NCBI GenBank assembly: GCA_022842065.1
Contig: JALHQH010000036.1
Location: 1 to 64,000 of the forward strand
Source of the DNA: Caldilineaceae bacterium
GTDB taxonomy: Bacteria > Chloroflexota > Anaerolineae > Caldilineales > Caldilineaceae
Length of the DNA stretch: 64,000 bases
Reading direction: 5' to 3'
Under the pieces are notes generated by a model. The model did not search any database, was not told where the DNA came from, and saw only the letters and a program-made list of their open reading frames with translations. This document shows, one piece after another, positions 24,470 through 33,607 of this stretch; the stretch's first letter is position 1; every line of letters starts with the position of its first letter. The position numbers and the translations under genes are program-made.

Positions 24470-25158
24470 TGAGTAAAAAGTTAAAGAAACGCCTACCCTC
24501 CAAACAGCCCACCCGCTTACCGGGGCGCATCGAACAAACGCTAATCAAGCTGCAACCGCTGCTCGCCCGCGGTGAGTGGGACACGGCGATCACGCAGTTG
24601 GAAGATCTCCACCGGCAATTTCCCTCGAATGTGGTGGCGTTGACTGCGTTGGTCAACGCCTGTCAAGCGGCCAATTATCTCCAGCATTACCTGCGCCACA
24701 GCCGCAAACTCGATGCGTTGCAGCCCGACGATGGCGACGTGCTCTTGGGGCTGGCCGGGGCCTATATGACGAACGACTACCTCTTTGCCGGCTTCCATTG
24801 CTTGCAGCTATTTTTACAGAACTTCCCAGCGCATGATCGCGCACCCGAAGTGCGCCAATCTATCGGCCAGATCGAAGCCGGGCTGGTCGATCTACTGCCG
24901 AGTCTTGGTGTAACGGGCGCAGCGGGCTTTGCCTTGGGCGATCTACATGACCGCCTGCGCGCGGCGTCGGAGCTGGGTGATTTTGCCGGTGCCCGCCAAA
25001 TCGGGCGTCAGTTGCTCGACCAATATCCAGATTTTGTGCCGGCGCTGAATAATCTAAGCCAGATTGAATTTGCCGAGGGCAACAGCAAGCAGGCGCTGGC
25101 CTATACGCGGCGCGTCCTCAGCCTGCAACCCGCGAACTTCCAGGCCGCCTCAACCTGA
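24470..25158 (+). CDS. TPR protein, 5' part of a frameshifted gene
   Basis: This 229-residue frame starts MSKKLKKRLPSKQPTRLPGR and carries TPR-type repeats (GEWDTAITQLEDLHRQFPSN, GDFAGARQIGRQLLDQYPDF). It ends artificially: after LQPANFQAAST the TGA at 25156 is read only because one base is missing. In the next frame NLTRYLLLSGQVEAARAQAD continues the repeat directly into the frame at 25170-26477. The joined protein would be about 669 residues of TPRs with no enzymatic domain. The break lies inside a 19-bp near-perfect palindrome, which makes a slippage or template-switch mutation, or a sequencing artefact, likely. The ATG at 24470 follows the extended -10 promoter; the frame upstream of it is not coding-like. 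Confidence 0.65.
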
Positions 25159-25195
25159 CCCGCTATCTCTTGCTCTCGGGTCAAGTTGAGGCGGC
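25144..25195 (+). repeat. Near-perfect palindrome at the frameshift site
   Basis: GCCGCCTCAACCTGACCCG (25144-25162) pairs with 25177-25195 at 18 of 19 positions across a 14-base loop. It is inside the coding region of the TPR gene, and the lost base lies in the left arm. Confidence 0.75.
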
Positions 25196-26477
25196 GCGAG
25201 CGCAGGCCGATCACCTGGCCGCGATCCAAGCTAGTGGTAGCGAGTTTTGGGTCAAACAGGCTGAAACGTTTACCTATCTGGCCGACGATCAGCGGGTTGA
25301 CGCGGCCGTGCGTGCCGCCGAACGTGAGCCCGCCTTTGATCACTTTTCCGCGGCCGGTTTTCTCTATCACCTGGGTGGGGTGGCCGCGCTGGGGCTGGGT
25401 GATGAGAAGCTGGCGCGCACGCGCTGGCAAAAAGCACTCCAACTTGATCCTGAATTGTCGATTGCCCGTGAGAATCTGAGTGAATTGCTGCTGTCGCCCT
25501 GGCAGCGTTACGCGCCCTATCCTTTTGCGCTGCAACAATGGCTACCCGCAACCCTCACCACCGATCTACAACAGCGCTTACAGAAAAAACGGGGCGCTCA
25601 CCTGGTCCGCGAGCTACAAACCTATCTAGCCGCGCACCCGGCGCTGCTGGTGATCTTTGCCGCCTTGCTGCAACGGGGCGATAAAGCAGCGCGCGAATTT
25701 GTCCTTAGCATGGCGCGCTTTAGTGAATATCCACCCCTCTTTGCCCTCCTGTACGACTTTGCGACCAGTCAAACAGGGCCGGACGCCGTCCGCGGCAATG
25801 CACTTAATTTGCTCAATGAATTCGGGCAGTTGCCTTCAAACTTAACCAGGATGTGGGTCCAGGGCCAATGGTCAGAGATTATGACAATGGGCTTTGCCAT
25901 TGGCGATGAGAGCGAAGTCGAGTTCCCCATTCGGAGTAGGCAAGCCGAAAAATTGCTCGTTGAAGCGATCCAGTTAAGGAACAGCGGCGATTTACGAACC
26001 GCACGCACGCAGTTGGAAAAGGCCAATGCGCTGGAACCAGATCATCCCGCCATTATCAACAACCTGGCTGCTTGTCTGGAAGGGCAAGGCGATGGGGCCG
26101 GGGCCGCCGCGCTGATGGCAGCGGTGCTGGCAAAACATCCCGACTATCTTTTTGGCCAGGTGGGGCTGGCCAATCAACTGATCTTGGTCGGCGAACTGGA
26201 ACGCGCACGGACCATCTTGGACCCTTTGCTAAAGCGTAAAAAGCTGCACTATGGCGAATTTTTCGCACTTGCCGACAGCGAGATCCGCTATCAGTTTGCG
26301 CAGAAGCAAATCGCCGGCGTGGAAAGCTGGCTGGAGATGTGGCGCAAGCTTGAGCCGGCGCATCCGAATCTCCGCTACTGGGAACAGCAGTTTGCCCTGC
26401 ATAAAGGCGGCGGCGCGAAGCGTACAGTGGCCGATTTAGCCCAGCGTCCTTTCCCGCGGCGCCCTTTCACGCAGTGA
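25170..26477 (+). CDS. TPR protein, 3' part of the frameshifted gene
   Basis: This 435-residue frame is the continuation of the TPR gene at 24470. It contains further repeats (GDEKLARTRWQKALQLDPEL, NSGDLRTARTQLEKANALEP, EGQGDGAGAAALMAAVLAKH) and ends with a basic tail. The true reading in this frame begins a few codons before 25170 (NLTRYLLLSG), so the ATG-like start here is not meaningful. There is no catalytic motif. TPR proteins of this size act as scaffolds; next to the trypsin-SGNH operon it may bind a protease or its substrate. A strong GC-rich cruciform follows the gene. Confidence 0.65.
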   Translation: MLSGQVEAARAQADHLAAIQASGSEFWVKQAETFTYLADDQRVDAAVRAAEREPAFDHFSAAGFLYHLGGVAALGLGDEKLARTRWQKALQLDPELSIARENLSELLLSPWQRYAPYPFALQQWLPATLTTDLQQRLQKKRGAHLVRELQTYLAAHPALLVIFAALLQRGDKAAREFVLSMARFSEYPPLFALLYDFATSQTGPDAVRGNALNLLNEFGQLPSNLTRMWVQGQWSEIMTMGFAIGDESEVEFPIRSRQAEKLLVEAIQLRNSGDLRTARTQLEKANALEPDHPAIINNLAACLEGQGDGAGAAALMAAVLAKHPDYLFGQVGLANQLILVGELERARTILDPLLKRKKLHYGEFFALADSEIRYQFAQKQIAGVESWLEMWRKLEPAHPNLRYWEQQFALHKGGGAKRTVADLAQRPFPRRPFTQ

Positions 26478-26547
26478 TTAGGTAATCATTAACCTGTGCG
26501 CCACACTGGACTAGTACACGATGGCGTAAATACGCCAATGTTTATGG

Positions 26548-26620
26548 CTGCTCCCGCCGGGTCCGTGACCCGGCGGTGTACGATGGGCACCCCCGCCGGT
26601 CACGGACCGGCGGGGAGCAG
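26548..26620 (+). terminator. GC-rich cruciform 3' of the TPR gene
   Basis: Arms of about 28 bp (26548-26576 and 26593-26620) pair with one bulge and one mismatch. Each arm is itself palindromic (CCGGGTCCGTGACCCGG type), so a cruciform or two small hairpins may form. Confidence 0.55.
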
Positions 26621-26696
26621 GAATTGTGAGTCTATTTCCGCCGGGCTGTTTTACCACTACCACTATCACAAATCCACATCATGCGAAGTCGTGCCC

Positions 26697-26950
26697 ATGA
26701 TCTTGTTACCCGTCTCACACCGACAGCAACGCCAACAAGCTGATTGTCTTGCCACTTGTGCCGCGATGGTGCTTGATTATCTTCATGTTCCTTTTACACT
26801 TGGCTCTGTCATCATTTAACATTTTTACTCGTGTAGAAAATGTTAAATGATGACAACCGCTACTATACCTATGACAACTTACTAAATCTATTGCGAACAC
26901 AACCTTTCGGCACGGTCTTCGGCAATCTGCGCCGCTTAGAATCGATTTTA
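26697..26950 (+). pseudogene. Truncated C39-like peptidase gene interrupted by a 56-bp palindrome
   Basis: From an ATG at 26697 the frame reads MILLPVSHRQQRQQADCLAT then CAAMVLDYLHVPF, closely matching the intact C39-like protein at 33608-34081 (QRHESDCLVACVEMVLAYLH). It then enters the 56-bp repeat and stops. Removing exactly those 56 bases restores the frame to TYDNLLNLLRTQPFGTVFGN then LRRLESIL, again matching the homologue (RLRTQWFGTPFGNVQYLES). Downstream, the match ends where the minus-strand ABC gene ends at 26951, so about two thirds of the gene is missing, including the catalytic His and Asp. The remnant is therefore inactive twice over. Confidence 0.75.
26806..26861. repeat. 56-bp palindromic repeat, copy 2, inside a peptidase gene
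   Basis: This is identical to 5920-5975. It has 19-bp perfect arms and an 11-base loop. It sits within the C39-like pseudogene, and precise removal restores the reading frame. No transposase is nearby, so any mobility would be driven in trans. Confidence 0.8.
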
Positions 26951-27778
26951 TCACCCGCGCACCCGCGCCAAGATCCGGCGCAGCACCAACTCTTCCTCCG
27001 GCGTAATCTGCTCCAAGGGCGGATCGCCGTCGACCATGATCGCCTGCCCCAACCGGCTGCGTGCCAAGGCCAGCAGATCCTCTTCCATGGGGTCGCTGAT
27101 GCGGTGGTCGTCGATGACGCGGCCATCCTTCATGCGCAAGATGCGCTGCGTCGATTGGGCCACCTGCCGGTCATGGGTGACGACGGCGATGGTGGTGCCG
27201 TGGCTGGCGTTGAGCTCGGTCAACAAGGCCATGATCTCCTCGCCGCTCTGGCTATCGAGCGCGCCGGTCGGTTCGTCGGCGAGGATCAGGGCGGGGCGGT
27301 TGGCCAGGGCACGGGCAATGGCGACGCGCTGCCGCTGCCCACCGGAAAGTTGGCTGGGCAGGTGACCGCTGCGTGGCGCTAGCCCCACCAGCGCCAGCAA
27401 TTCCTTGGCGCGCGCCTGGCGGTCACGCGCGCTGTTTACCTGGCCGATCATGGGCACTTCGACATTTTCCAGCGCGGTCATGGTCGGCAGCAGGTTGTGC
27501 AGTTGAAAGATAAAACCGATGGTCTGGGCGCGAAATTTATCGACATTTTTAAGCTGTGCCACATTTTCGCCGGCCACCCAGACTGCGCCGGTGGTCGGCT
27601 GGTCGAGCGCGCCGAGCATGTTGAGCAAAGTGCTTTTGCCACAGCCGCTTGGCCCCATAATCGCCACAAATTCACCCGGCTGCACGGTCAGGGTTACATC
27701 TTCCAGGGCATTGACGGCAGTCTCACCACTACCATAGGTTTTGGTTACTGCTTTGGTCCGAATGAGGGCTTCGCTCAT
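26951..27778 (-). CDS. ABC transporter ATPase, LolD/MacB type
   Basis: The 275-residue ATPase has Walker A MGPSGCGKST (about 41-50), a Q-loop, the signature LSGGQRQRVAIARAL, Walker B LILADEPTGALDSQ and a switch His in VVTHD. The GPSGCGKSTLLNMLGALD and DEPTGALDS forms are typical of the LolD/MacB/FtsE group that works with FtsX-type permeases, where the ATPase drives mechanotransmission rather than uptake. A C-terminal extension of about 45 residues (ISDPMEEDLLALARSRLG) is unusual for LolD proteins and may be regulatory. Its ATG overlaps the stop of the adaptor gene upstream (ATGA), and the permease precedes that gene on the same strand, giving a three-gene operon. Confidence 0.9.
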   Translation of the reverse strand: MSEALIRTKAVTKTYGSGETAVNALEDVTLTVQPGEFVAIMGPSGCGKSTLLNMLGALDQPTTGAVWVAGENVAQLKNVDKFRAQTIGFIFQLHNLLPTMTALENVEVPMIGQVNSARDRQARAKELLALVGLAPRSGHLPSQLSGGQRQRVAIARALANRPALILADEPTGALDSQSGEEIMALLTELNASHGTTIAVVTHDRQVAQSTQRILRMKDGRVIDDHRISDPMEEDLLALARSRLGQAIMVDGDPPLEQITPEEELVLRRILARVRG

Positions 27779-29094
27779 GGTGCCGTCCGAATATTGACAA
27801 AGGCGGTCATGCCCCAGCGCAGATTGGGATCCAGCTCCGCCACTTCGACTTTTACGGTATAGTTGGTACTGCCCTGCGCCGCCGTGCTCATAGGGGCAAT
27901 GCGCACCACAGTCCCTTGAAAAATCGCATCGGGCAGGGCGTCAAAGGTGACCTCCACCGCCATCCCGACTTGCAGATGTACAACATCAGTTTCACGCAGG
28001 TCGGTGGTACTCACCACCATCTGTTGCGTATCGCCCAGTTGCAGAGCAAAATCACCCGCAGTCGCCAACTCGCCCACGCGCACGTTCACCACCCCGATCT
28101 GCCCGGCAAAGGGGGCAACGATCTGGGTTTGGGCCAGTTGGGCTTGGGCGCTGACCAGGGCAGCCTGCGCCGATTGCACGCGTGCTTGCGCAATCGCTAG
28201 ATCCTCGGTGGTGGCCCCGGCCAGGATGCGATCTAACGCCGCTTGGGCGCTGTCGCGTTGGGCCATTGCCGCCTTGACGCCGGCTTCCACCCCCGGTGCC
28301 CGGCTCTCGGTGACGGCAATTTGCGCACGCGCTACCTCAATCGCGCCCGCAGCAACGGCTAGTTGCGGTTGACTAGGCCCACCAGCGGTCAAGGCCGCTT
28401 GCGCCTGCGCAGCTTCCAGTGACGCCGTCATCTGCATCAAGTTTAAGGCCTCGGGGCGGGCCGCCAGTTGGGGATCGCCGCGCACGATGTTATAGGCGGC
28501 CTGGGCCTGGCTCACCCCGGCTTGCGCCACAGCGACTTGGGCCGCGGCGGCGGTGCGCTCGGCATCAGTCGGATGGCTGGCGAGTTCCGCATATTGGCGC
28601 TGGGCTTGTGTCACCCCGGTTTGGGCGGCGTCGATGGCCGCTTTCATCTCCAACATCTGGCTAGCGGCCAGGGCGACGTTCGCGGCCGCCCCAGCCACTT
28701 GTGCCTGCGCCGCAGCGATCTCGGCGTCAGTTGCGTCGGCAGTTAATTTAGCCAACGCGGCCTGGGCTTCGGCCAGGGCGGCTTCGGCAATGGTCACCTG
28801 GCTCTGGACGACACCGTTGTCGAGTGCCAGCAACAGCTCACCCGCCGCGACCCACGCCCCTTCTTCGCCCTGAATGCGGCTAACAATCCCCGAAACCGCC
28901 GGACTCAAACCGGCCCACGTGACGGGTTCTAATTTACCCGAAGCCCAGATCACACCTGACAGGTCATCAACTTCTGCTGTCTCTGCTTCGGCAGCGGCCT
29001 GCTCAGCCGCTTGTTGGGCTTGGTATCGCCGATAGCCCCACACAGCCGCCGCAATGACGGCAACGATGCTGATGATCATCAATATGCGTTTCAT
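27775..29094 (-). CDS. HlyD/MacA-type membrane fusion (adaptor) protein
   Basis: The product is about 439 residues from the ATG at 29094, which has AAAGGAG 7 bases upstream. An N-terminal membrane helix (residues 4-20) is followed by the first half of a lipoyl-like domain (VIWASGKLEPVTWAGLSPAV), a long Ala/Gln-rich coiled coil (about 95-310) and the second lipoyl half plus beta-barrel (IVAPFAGQIGVVNVRVGELA). This is the RND/MacA adaptor layout. The coiled coil is long and includes repeated AQA/AAQ blocks. With the ATPase and the FtsX-like permease it should form a MacAB-like efflux or export complex. No outer-membrane TolC-type gene is present, which suits a monoderm organism. Confidence 0.88.
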   Translation of the reverse strand: MKRILMIISIVAVIAAAVWGYRRYQAQQAAEQAAAEAETAEVDDLSGVIWASGKLEPVTWAGLSPAVSGIVSRIQGEEGAWVAAGELLLALDNGVVQSQVTIAEAALAEAQAALAKLTADATDAEIAAAQAQVAGAAANVALAASQMLEMKAAIDAAQTGVTQAQRQYAELASHPTDAERTAAAAQVAVAQAGVSQAQAAYNIVRGDPQLAARPEALNLMQMTASLEAAQAQAALTAGGPSQPQLAVAAGAIEVARAQIAVTESRAPGVEAGVKAAMAQRDSAQAALDRILAGATTEDLAIAQARVQSAQAALVSAQAQLAQTQIVAPFAGQIGVVNVRVGELATAGDFALQLGDTQQMVVSTTDLRETDVVHLQVGMAVEVTFDALPDAIFQGTVVRIAPMSTAAQGSTNYTVKVEVAELDPNLRWGMTAFVNIRTAP

Positions 29095-29139
29095 CAAACG
29101 CTCCTTTTAATGGTTAATTGAAAATGGAGGTAACTACTA

Positions 29140-29226
29140 CCCCTCCCTAACCCTCCCCTGCTAAGGGAGGGAACCTGGGTCTCCCAGCTAGATCCCCTCC
29201 CTTAGCAGGGGAGGGTTAGGGAGGGG
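29140..29226 (-). repeat. Long inverted repeat between permease and adaptor genes
   Basis: Arms of about 32 bp (CCCCTCCCTAACCCTCCCCT and onward, 29140-29171, with 29194-29226) pair almost perfectly. It lies within the 3-gene operon, flanked on both sides by AATTGAAAATGGA-type words. It could reduce read-through between permease and adaptor. Confidence 0.6.
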
Positions 29227-29313
29227 TGAATTGGTAGATACAAATGGAAAATGTTTAATGATCGTGTACCCCGCCCCATTAACAATTTTCCATTTTCAAT
29301 TTTCAATTAATTA

Positions 29314-31545
29314 TTATTCATAACGCAACGCTTCGACGGGACGTAACTTGCTCGCCCGCCAGGCCGGATAGAGACCACCGACTACCCCTAAGCCAATCGC
29401 CACGCCAAAGGCAGTGACAAAGGTTTGCCAATTCCACGTCGGGGCGACGAATTGAGCCGCCGCGGGGATCAGGGTCAAGCCGGAGAGCAAGAGCACGCCA
29501 AAGAGCGCCCCGGCCACCCCCGCCACAATACAAAGGTAGAGGCTCTCCTGTAAGATCTGACTCAGAATCCGGCGTGCTTCCCAGCCGACGGCGCGCAGGG
29601 TGCCGATTTCGCGCGTGCGCTCAAAGATCGACATGATCATGGTATTGGCCACAACAATGCCGCCCACCAACATGGCTAGAATCCGAATGGCGGCGACCAT
29701 GGCGTACATGCTCTGCATATCGTCGGTGTTCTGGGCAAACTCGCTGCTCAGCGAGGCGCGTGCTTCGGGAAAACGGCGGTCGATGGCATTGGCCACCGCC
29801 TGCGCCTGGGCCGGATTCTGCACATCGACAAAGATAAAGCTGACGGTGCGGCCGCGGTTGAGCAGCCGTTGCGCTTCACGGAGGGCGATCATGCCACCAC
29901 CATCCTCAAAGGCAACGCCGGTCTCGAAGAGGCCAACCACCTTGTAGCGGTTGTCGTAGAGGGTCATCGTATCCCCCAGGGCAACTTTGTAGGTTTCCGC
30001 CGCGACCTTGCCAATCAACATTTCATTGGGGCGCTGGACGTAGCGTCCGGCTACCAACTTGTAATGACCAATCGCCGCGCTGTTCGGATCCAGCCCGCTG
30101 ATGATAAAAAGGGGCAATTCGCTGTTGCTAATAAAACCGAGCACAAAGGGGCTGACCGCCTTGACTTCAGGCATGTTGCGGATCTGGCTTACCACCCGTT
30201 CATCCAGGCTGCTCAGGCTCATATCGGCGACATCGCGCTGCATCACCGTGATGTTGCCGGTGCCACTGCTGCCGGCCAGGCCGTTGAGCTGATTGATCAT
30301 ACCGTCGGTCAAGCCGCCGAGCATGACCAAGGTGGCAACGCCAACCCCAATCCCGCCGGCCGAAAGCAGTGTGCGCGTGCGCCGCCGCCACAGGTTACGA
30401 AAACTTTGGCTGCCGACACGGGTCAACCAGCCACCCCCTTGGCTTGCGCCACCGCCTTCGTAACGCAGCGCCTCCACCGGCTGCAGATTGGCCGCGGTCC
30501 ACGCCGGGTAGACCCCGCCCACGATCCCTAAGATCAGCGCAGTGACCATGCCCTGGATAAAGATGGCGGGGGTAAAGGAGCCTTCGAGAAACGCGCCCAC
30601 GCCGGGGGCTTGTCCGGCCAGCCAGGCCAACCCCGCGCCCAAGACGCAGCCGATCACACCACCGATCAGACTCAGCCCCACCGCTTCCCCCAGGATCAAC
30701 TGGACGACCCGCCAGCGGCTCCAACCCACGGCGCGCAGGGTGCCGATCTCGCGCGTCCGCTCCATCACACTCATTACCATCGCGCTCATCATGCCCAGGC
30801 CGCCGATGAGGATAGCAATGGCCGCGATGCCCCACGCAAAACCTTGCAGGCTGGCCATCATCTGGGCGTTGCCCTCATATTCACTCGATTTGGTAACAGT
30901 CAACTCATCGTCAAGCCCGCTAATACGCGCCACGACCGCATCGATGTCACTGTTGCGGCGGAGGCCGATCTGGAAGAGGCTGACCTGGCGCTGCTTCTGG
31001 GTAATCGTCTGCGCATCGGCCTTGGTGACCACCGCGCCCGACTCTTCCATCCCCTGGCCGGTCTCATAAATGCCAACAATGCGATAAGGGACGCCATAGA
31101 CCCGCAGCACATCATCTACGCCCAGTTTGAGCGACTCTGCCGCCCGCCGGCCAAGCGCCATCTGCGCGGGACCTGTCACCGGTTTGCCTTCAACAATGCG
31201 GTAATGGCTCATGGCAATCGTGCCGGGTTCGTAACCATAAATCAGAAAATAGGGCACATTGTCAATGTTGATCCAGCCAAAGACCCCCGCCTCGACACTC
31301 TCCACGCCGGGCACCGCGGCCATGCGCTCGCCATAGCCTTCATCCAGGCTGCTAAAGACGACATCATAGGCGTTGGCCTGGGTCACCAGCAGATCGTTGC
31401 TCAAGCCAACCGCGTTGGTATAGTTTTTGGCAATCCCTTCCGCCATTGCGCCCAGCGCCACCACCGCGGCCACCCCCACGGCAATCCCAGCAATGGTGAG
31501 CAAACTACGGGTGGCCCGGCGCAACAAATTTTTGAGAACCATCAT
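29314..31545 (-). CDS. Tandem-duplicated FtsX/MacB-type ABC permease
   Basis: The product is about 743 residues from the ATG at 31545, where AAAGGAGC lies just upstream; the longer frame to 31623 has no site. The protein is an internal duplication. Each half has an N-terminal helix (RRATRSLLTIAGIAVGVAAV and RRRTRTLLSAGGIGVGVATL), a MacB-type periplasmic domain and three further helices with the FtsX signature (ERTREIGTLRAVGWSRWRV and ERTREIGTLRAVGWEARRI). Each half ends alike (PAWTAANLQPVEALRYEG; PAWRASKLRPVEALRYE). A fused pair would supply both permease subunits in one chain, with about eight helices in all. It probably exports a lipid, peptide or drug together with the downstream adaptor and ATPase. 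Confidence 0.88.
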   Translation of the reverse strand: MMVLKNLLRRATRSLLTIAGIAVGVAAVVALGAMAEGIAKNYTNAVGLSNDLLVTQANAYDVVFSSLDEGYGERMAAVPGVESVEAGVFGWINIDNVPYFLIYGYEPGTIAMSHYRIVEGKPVTGPAQMALGRRAAESLKLGVDDVLRVYGVPYRIVGIYETGQGMEESGAVVTKADAQTITQKQRQVSLFQIGLRRNSDIDAVVARISGLDDELTVTKSSEYEGNAQMMASLQGFAWGIAAIAILIGGLGMMSAMVMSVMERTREIGTLRAVGWSRWRVVQLILGEAVGLSLIGGVIGCVLGAGLAWLAGQAPGVGAFLEGSFTPAIFIQGMVTALILGIVGGVYPAWTAANLQPVEALRYEGGGASQGGGWLTRVGSQSFRNLWRRRTRTLLSAGGIGVGVATLVMLGGLTDGMINQLNGLAGSSGTGNITVMQRDVADMSLSSLDERVVSQIRNMPEVKAVSPFVLGFISNSELPLFIISGLDPNSAAIGHYKLVAGRYVQRPNEMLIGKVAAETYKVALGDTMTLYDNRYKVVGLFETGVAFEDGGGMIALREAQRLLNRGRTVSFIFVDVQNPAQAQAVANAIDRRFPEARASLSSEFAQNTDDMQSMYAMVAAIRILAMLVGGIVVANTMIMSIFERTREIGTLRAVGWEARRILSQILQESLYLCIVAGVAGALFGVLLLSGLTLIPAAAQFVAPTWNWQTFVTAFGVAIGLGVVGGLYPAWRASKLRPVEALRYE

Positions 31546-31662
31546 GCTCCTTTCGCAACGACCGACGACCGGCCACTGCCGTCCCCCATCATTGTACCAA
31601 AAATCAGGAGAGTTTGCTGACATTTATGGGACATTTTTCTATCTACAAGGGGCACTGAAATG

Positions 31663-31671
31663 TGGTATAAA
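31663..31671 (+). promoter_or_regulatory. Extended -10 promoter of the SLC13-type gene
   Basis: TGGTATAAA (-10 hexamer at 31666-31671), about 108 bases before the ATG at 31779, in the divergent region with the permease gene. Confidence 0.4.
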
Positions 31672-31778
31672 AGTGTATTCCGTTTTTCGGCAAAATACCC
31701 GCAGGCTACAGCCAGTTGGCAGGAAGTGGAGGAGTAAGGTATAAAACTGCTGACAACAATGAAATGGAGAGGAAGGGT

Positions 31779-33599
31779 ATGCCAACAACGATTGTATTAA
31801 CCAATGAGATGGCGCTGCTGTTGGGCCTGATTGGTTTGGCGCTGGTACTGTTTACTTTTGAGTGGGTCGCCGCCGATGTGGTAGCCCTGGGCTTTCTGGT
31901 GATCATGATTCTCACCGGCTTGCTCTCGCCGGGTGATGCCTTTGCCGGCTTTGGCAGCGATACAGTTTTCACGCTGATGGGCCTTTTCATCCTGACGGCA
32001 ACGCTGCAACGTACCGGTGTCGTGGAGATGACAGGGCGCACGCTGCTGCGCTACACCGGCGACAAACCACAGCGGTTGGTAGCAATTATTATGGCCGCAA
32101 CCGCCTCGCTCAGCTCGGTGATGAGCAACACAGCCTGTACCGCGTTTTTCCTGCCGATTGTCTTGGGGTTGGCAGAACGCATGCGGATCAGCGCGAGTAA
32201 GCTCTTGATGCCGTTGGCCTTCGCGTCCATTCTGGCCAGTTCAGTGACCATGGTGGCGACCTCGACCAATATTGTGATCAACGGGCTCTTAAAGCGTTAC
32301 GAGATGACACCGATGGGGATGTTCGAGCTAACGCCGGTGGGCATTCCGATTGCAGTGGCCGGCATTTTATATATGCTCTTCATTGGCCGGCGCCTCTTGC
32401 CCGACCGGACGACGACGGATGAGTTGGGACAACTGGGTAACCGCCTTTATCTAACCGAACTAGTCGTACTACCCACTTCACCTTTGGTCGGCAAAACCTT
32501 GCCGGAGAGTGGCCTTGGCCATGACCTGGATCTGACCGTAGTGCGTGTGGTGCGTAAAAGTAATCCAGCCTTACCCCTGGCCAACCGGCGGCTAGAACCA
32601 CGCACCGGTCGTCGCCTGCGCGCCGGGGATATTTTACTGGTCGAAGGCGAGCGCAACTCGCTCTTACGCAGTAAGGTGGCGGTTGGGTTGGAGATGCGCA
32701 ATGATCTAAAGACAAGCGCAGCCAAGTTGCAAGAGGAAGATGTGCAGATGGTGGAGGTGATCCTGATGCCGGGATCGCCCTTAATTGGGGTTACCCTAGC
32801 GCATTATCGGTTTCGTGAGCGTTATGGCCTGCAAGTGTTGGCCGTCTACCGGCATGGCGAAGCGCTGCGCCGCAAGATCAGCCAGATGCCGCTGCGGGTC
32901 GGCGATGTCCTCTTAATTCAATGTGAACGCACCAACCTGGCCAGCCTCGCGGCGCTGGAAGATGAGAATATGTTTCATGTCCTCAACGCGGTGAACGAAG
33001 AGCAATATGAGCGCGCCCGCGCGCCGATTGCCATTGCCGCCTTTGTCGGTGCGCTCTTGCTGGCCGCGCTGGAGATTGTCCCGCTCTCAGTCGCGGCTTT
33101 AATTGGCACCCTGGTCGTCTTCGTCGCCCGCTGTATTTCGGTGGAAGAAGCCTATCGCAAAGTGGAATGGCGTGCGCTGGTCTTGATCGGCAGCATGTTG
33201 GCGCTGGGCACGGCGATGGAGCAGACCGGCACCGCCGCCTACCTGGCGGGGCAGATTGTCCACTTTGCCGGGGCCACCAATCCGCTGCTGCTCTTGAGTG
33301 GTTTTTTTGCCTTAGCGGTCATTCTCACCCAACCCATGTCCAACCAGGCCTCGGCGATTGTGGTGGTGCCAATCGCGATCCAAACCGCCGTCCAACTGGG
33401 GCTGAACCCGCGCACCTTTGTCATGATGATCGCGATTGCCGCCAGCACCTCCTACCTCACCCCGCTCGAACCCTCCTGTTTGATGGTCTACGGGCCAGGC
33501 AATTATCGCTTTAGTGATTTTCTCAAAGTGGGGTCGTTGTTGACGCTGGTCGTCTATGGGATTGCGATTGCGTTGGTGCCGATTTTGTGGCCGTTGTAG
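31779..33599 (+). CDS. SLC13/DASS-family anion transporter with two TrkA-C domains
   Basis: The product is about 606 residues from the ATG at 31779, preferred over 31716 because AGGAAGG lies immediately upstream and the protein then begins with the first membrane helix. The order is typical of the long SLC13/citrate-transporter-like family: an N-terminal membrane half, two RCK_C/TrkA-C domains (LTELVVLPTSPLVGKTLPES near 222 and VEVILMPGSPLIGVTLAHYR near 324) and a C-terminal membrane half with the TQPMSNQASAIVVVPIAI motif and SYLTPLEPSCLMVYGPGNYR. Members move di- or tricarboxylates or sulfate with sodium. The soluble pair may bind a regulatory ligand. The gene ends with TAG and converges on the C39-like gene. 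Confidence 0.88.
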   Translation: MPTTIVLTNEMALLLGLIGLALVLFTFEWVAADVVALGFLVIMILTGLLSPGDAFAGFGSDTVFTLMGLFILTATLQRTGVVEMTGRTLLRYTGDKPQRLVAIIMAATASLSSVMSNTACTAFFLPIVLGLAERMRISASKLLMPLAFASILASSVTMVATSTNIVINGLLKRYEMTPMGMFELTPVGIPIAVAGILYMLFIGRRLLPDRTTTDELGQLGNRLYLTELVVLPTSPLVGKTLPESGLGHDLDLTVVRVVRKSNPALPLANRRLEPRTGRRLRAGDILLVEGERNSLLRSKVAVGLEMRNDLKTSAAKLQEEDVQMVEVILMPGSPLIGVTLAHYRFRERYGLQVLAVYRHGEALRRKISQMPLRVGDVLLIQCERTNLASLAALEDENMFHVLNAVNEEQYERARAPIAIAAFVGALLLAALEIVPLSVAALIGTLVVFVARCISVEEAYRKVEWRALVLIGSMLALGTAMEQTGTAAYLAGQIVHFAGATNPLLLLSGFFALAVILTQPMSNQASAIVVVPIAIQTAVQLGLNPRTFVMMIAIAASTSYLTPLEPSCLMVYGPGNYRFSDFLKVGSLLTLVVYGIAIALVPILWPL

Positions 33600-33607
33600 A
33601 AGTGGCA

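Noticed and set aside
30610..31620. Plus-strand open frame of 336 codons.
   Set aside because: It is antisense to the duplicated permease; composition is Arg/His-rich as in shadow frames, and no start site is present.
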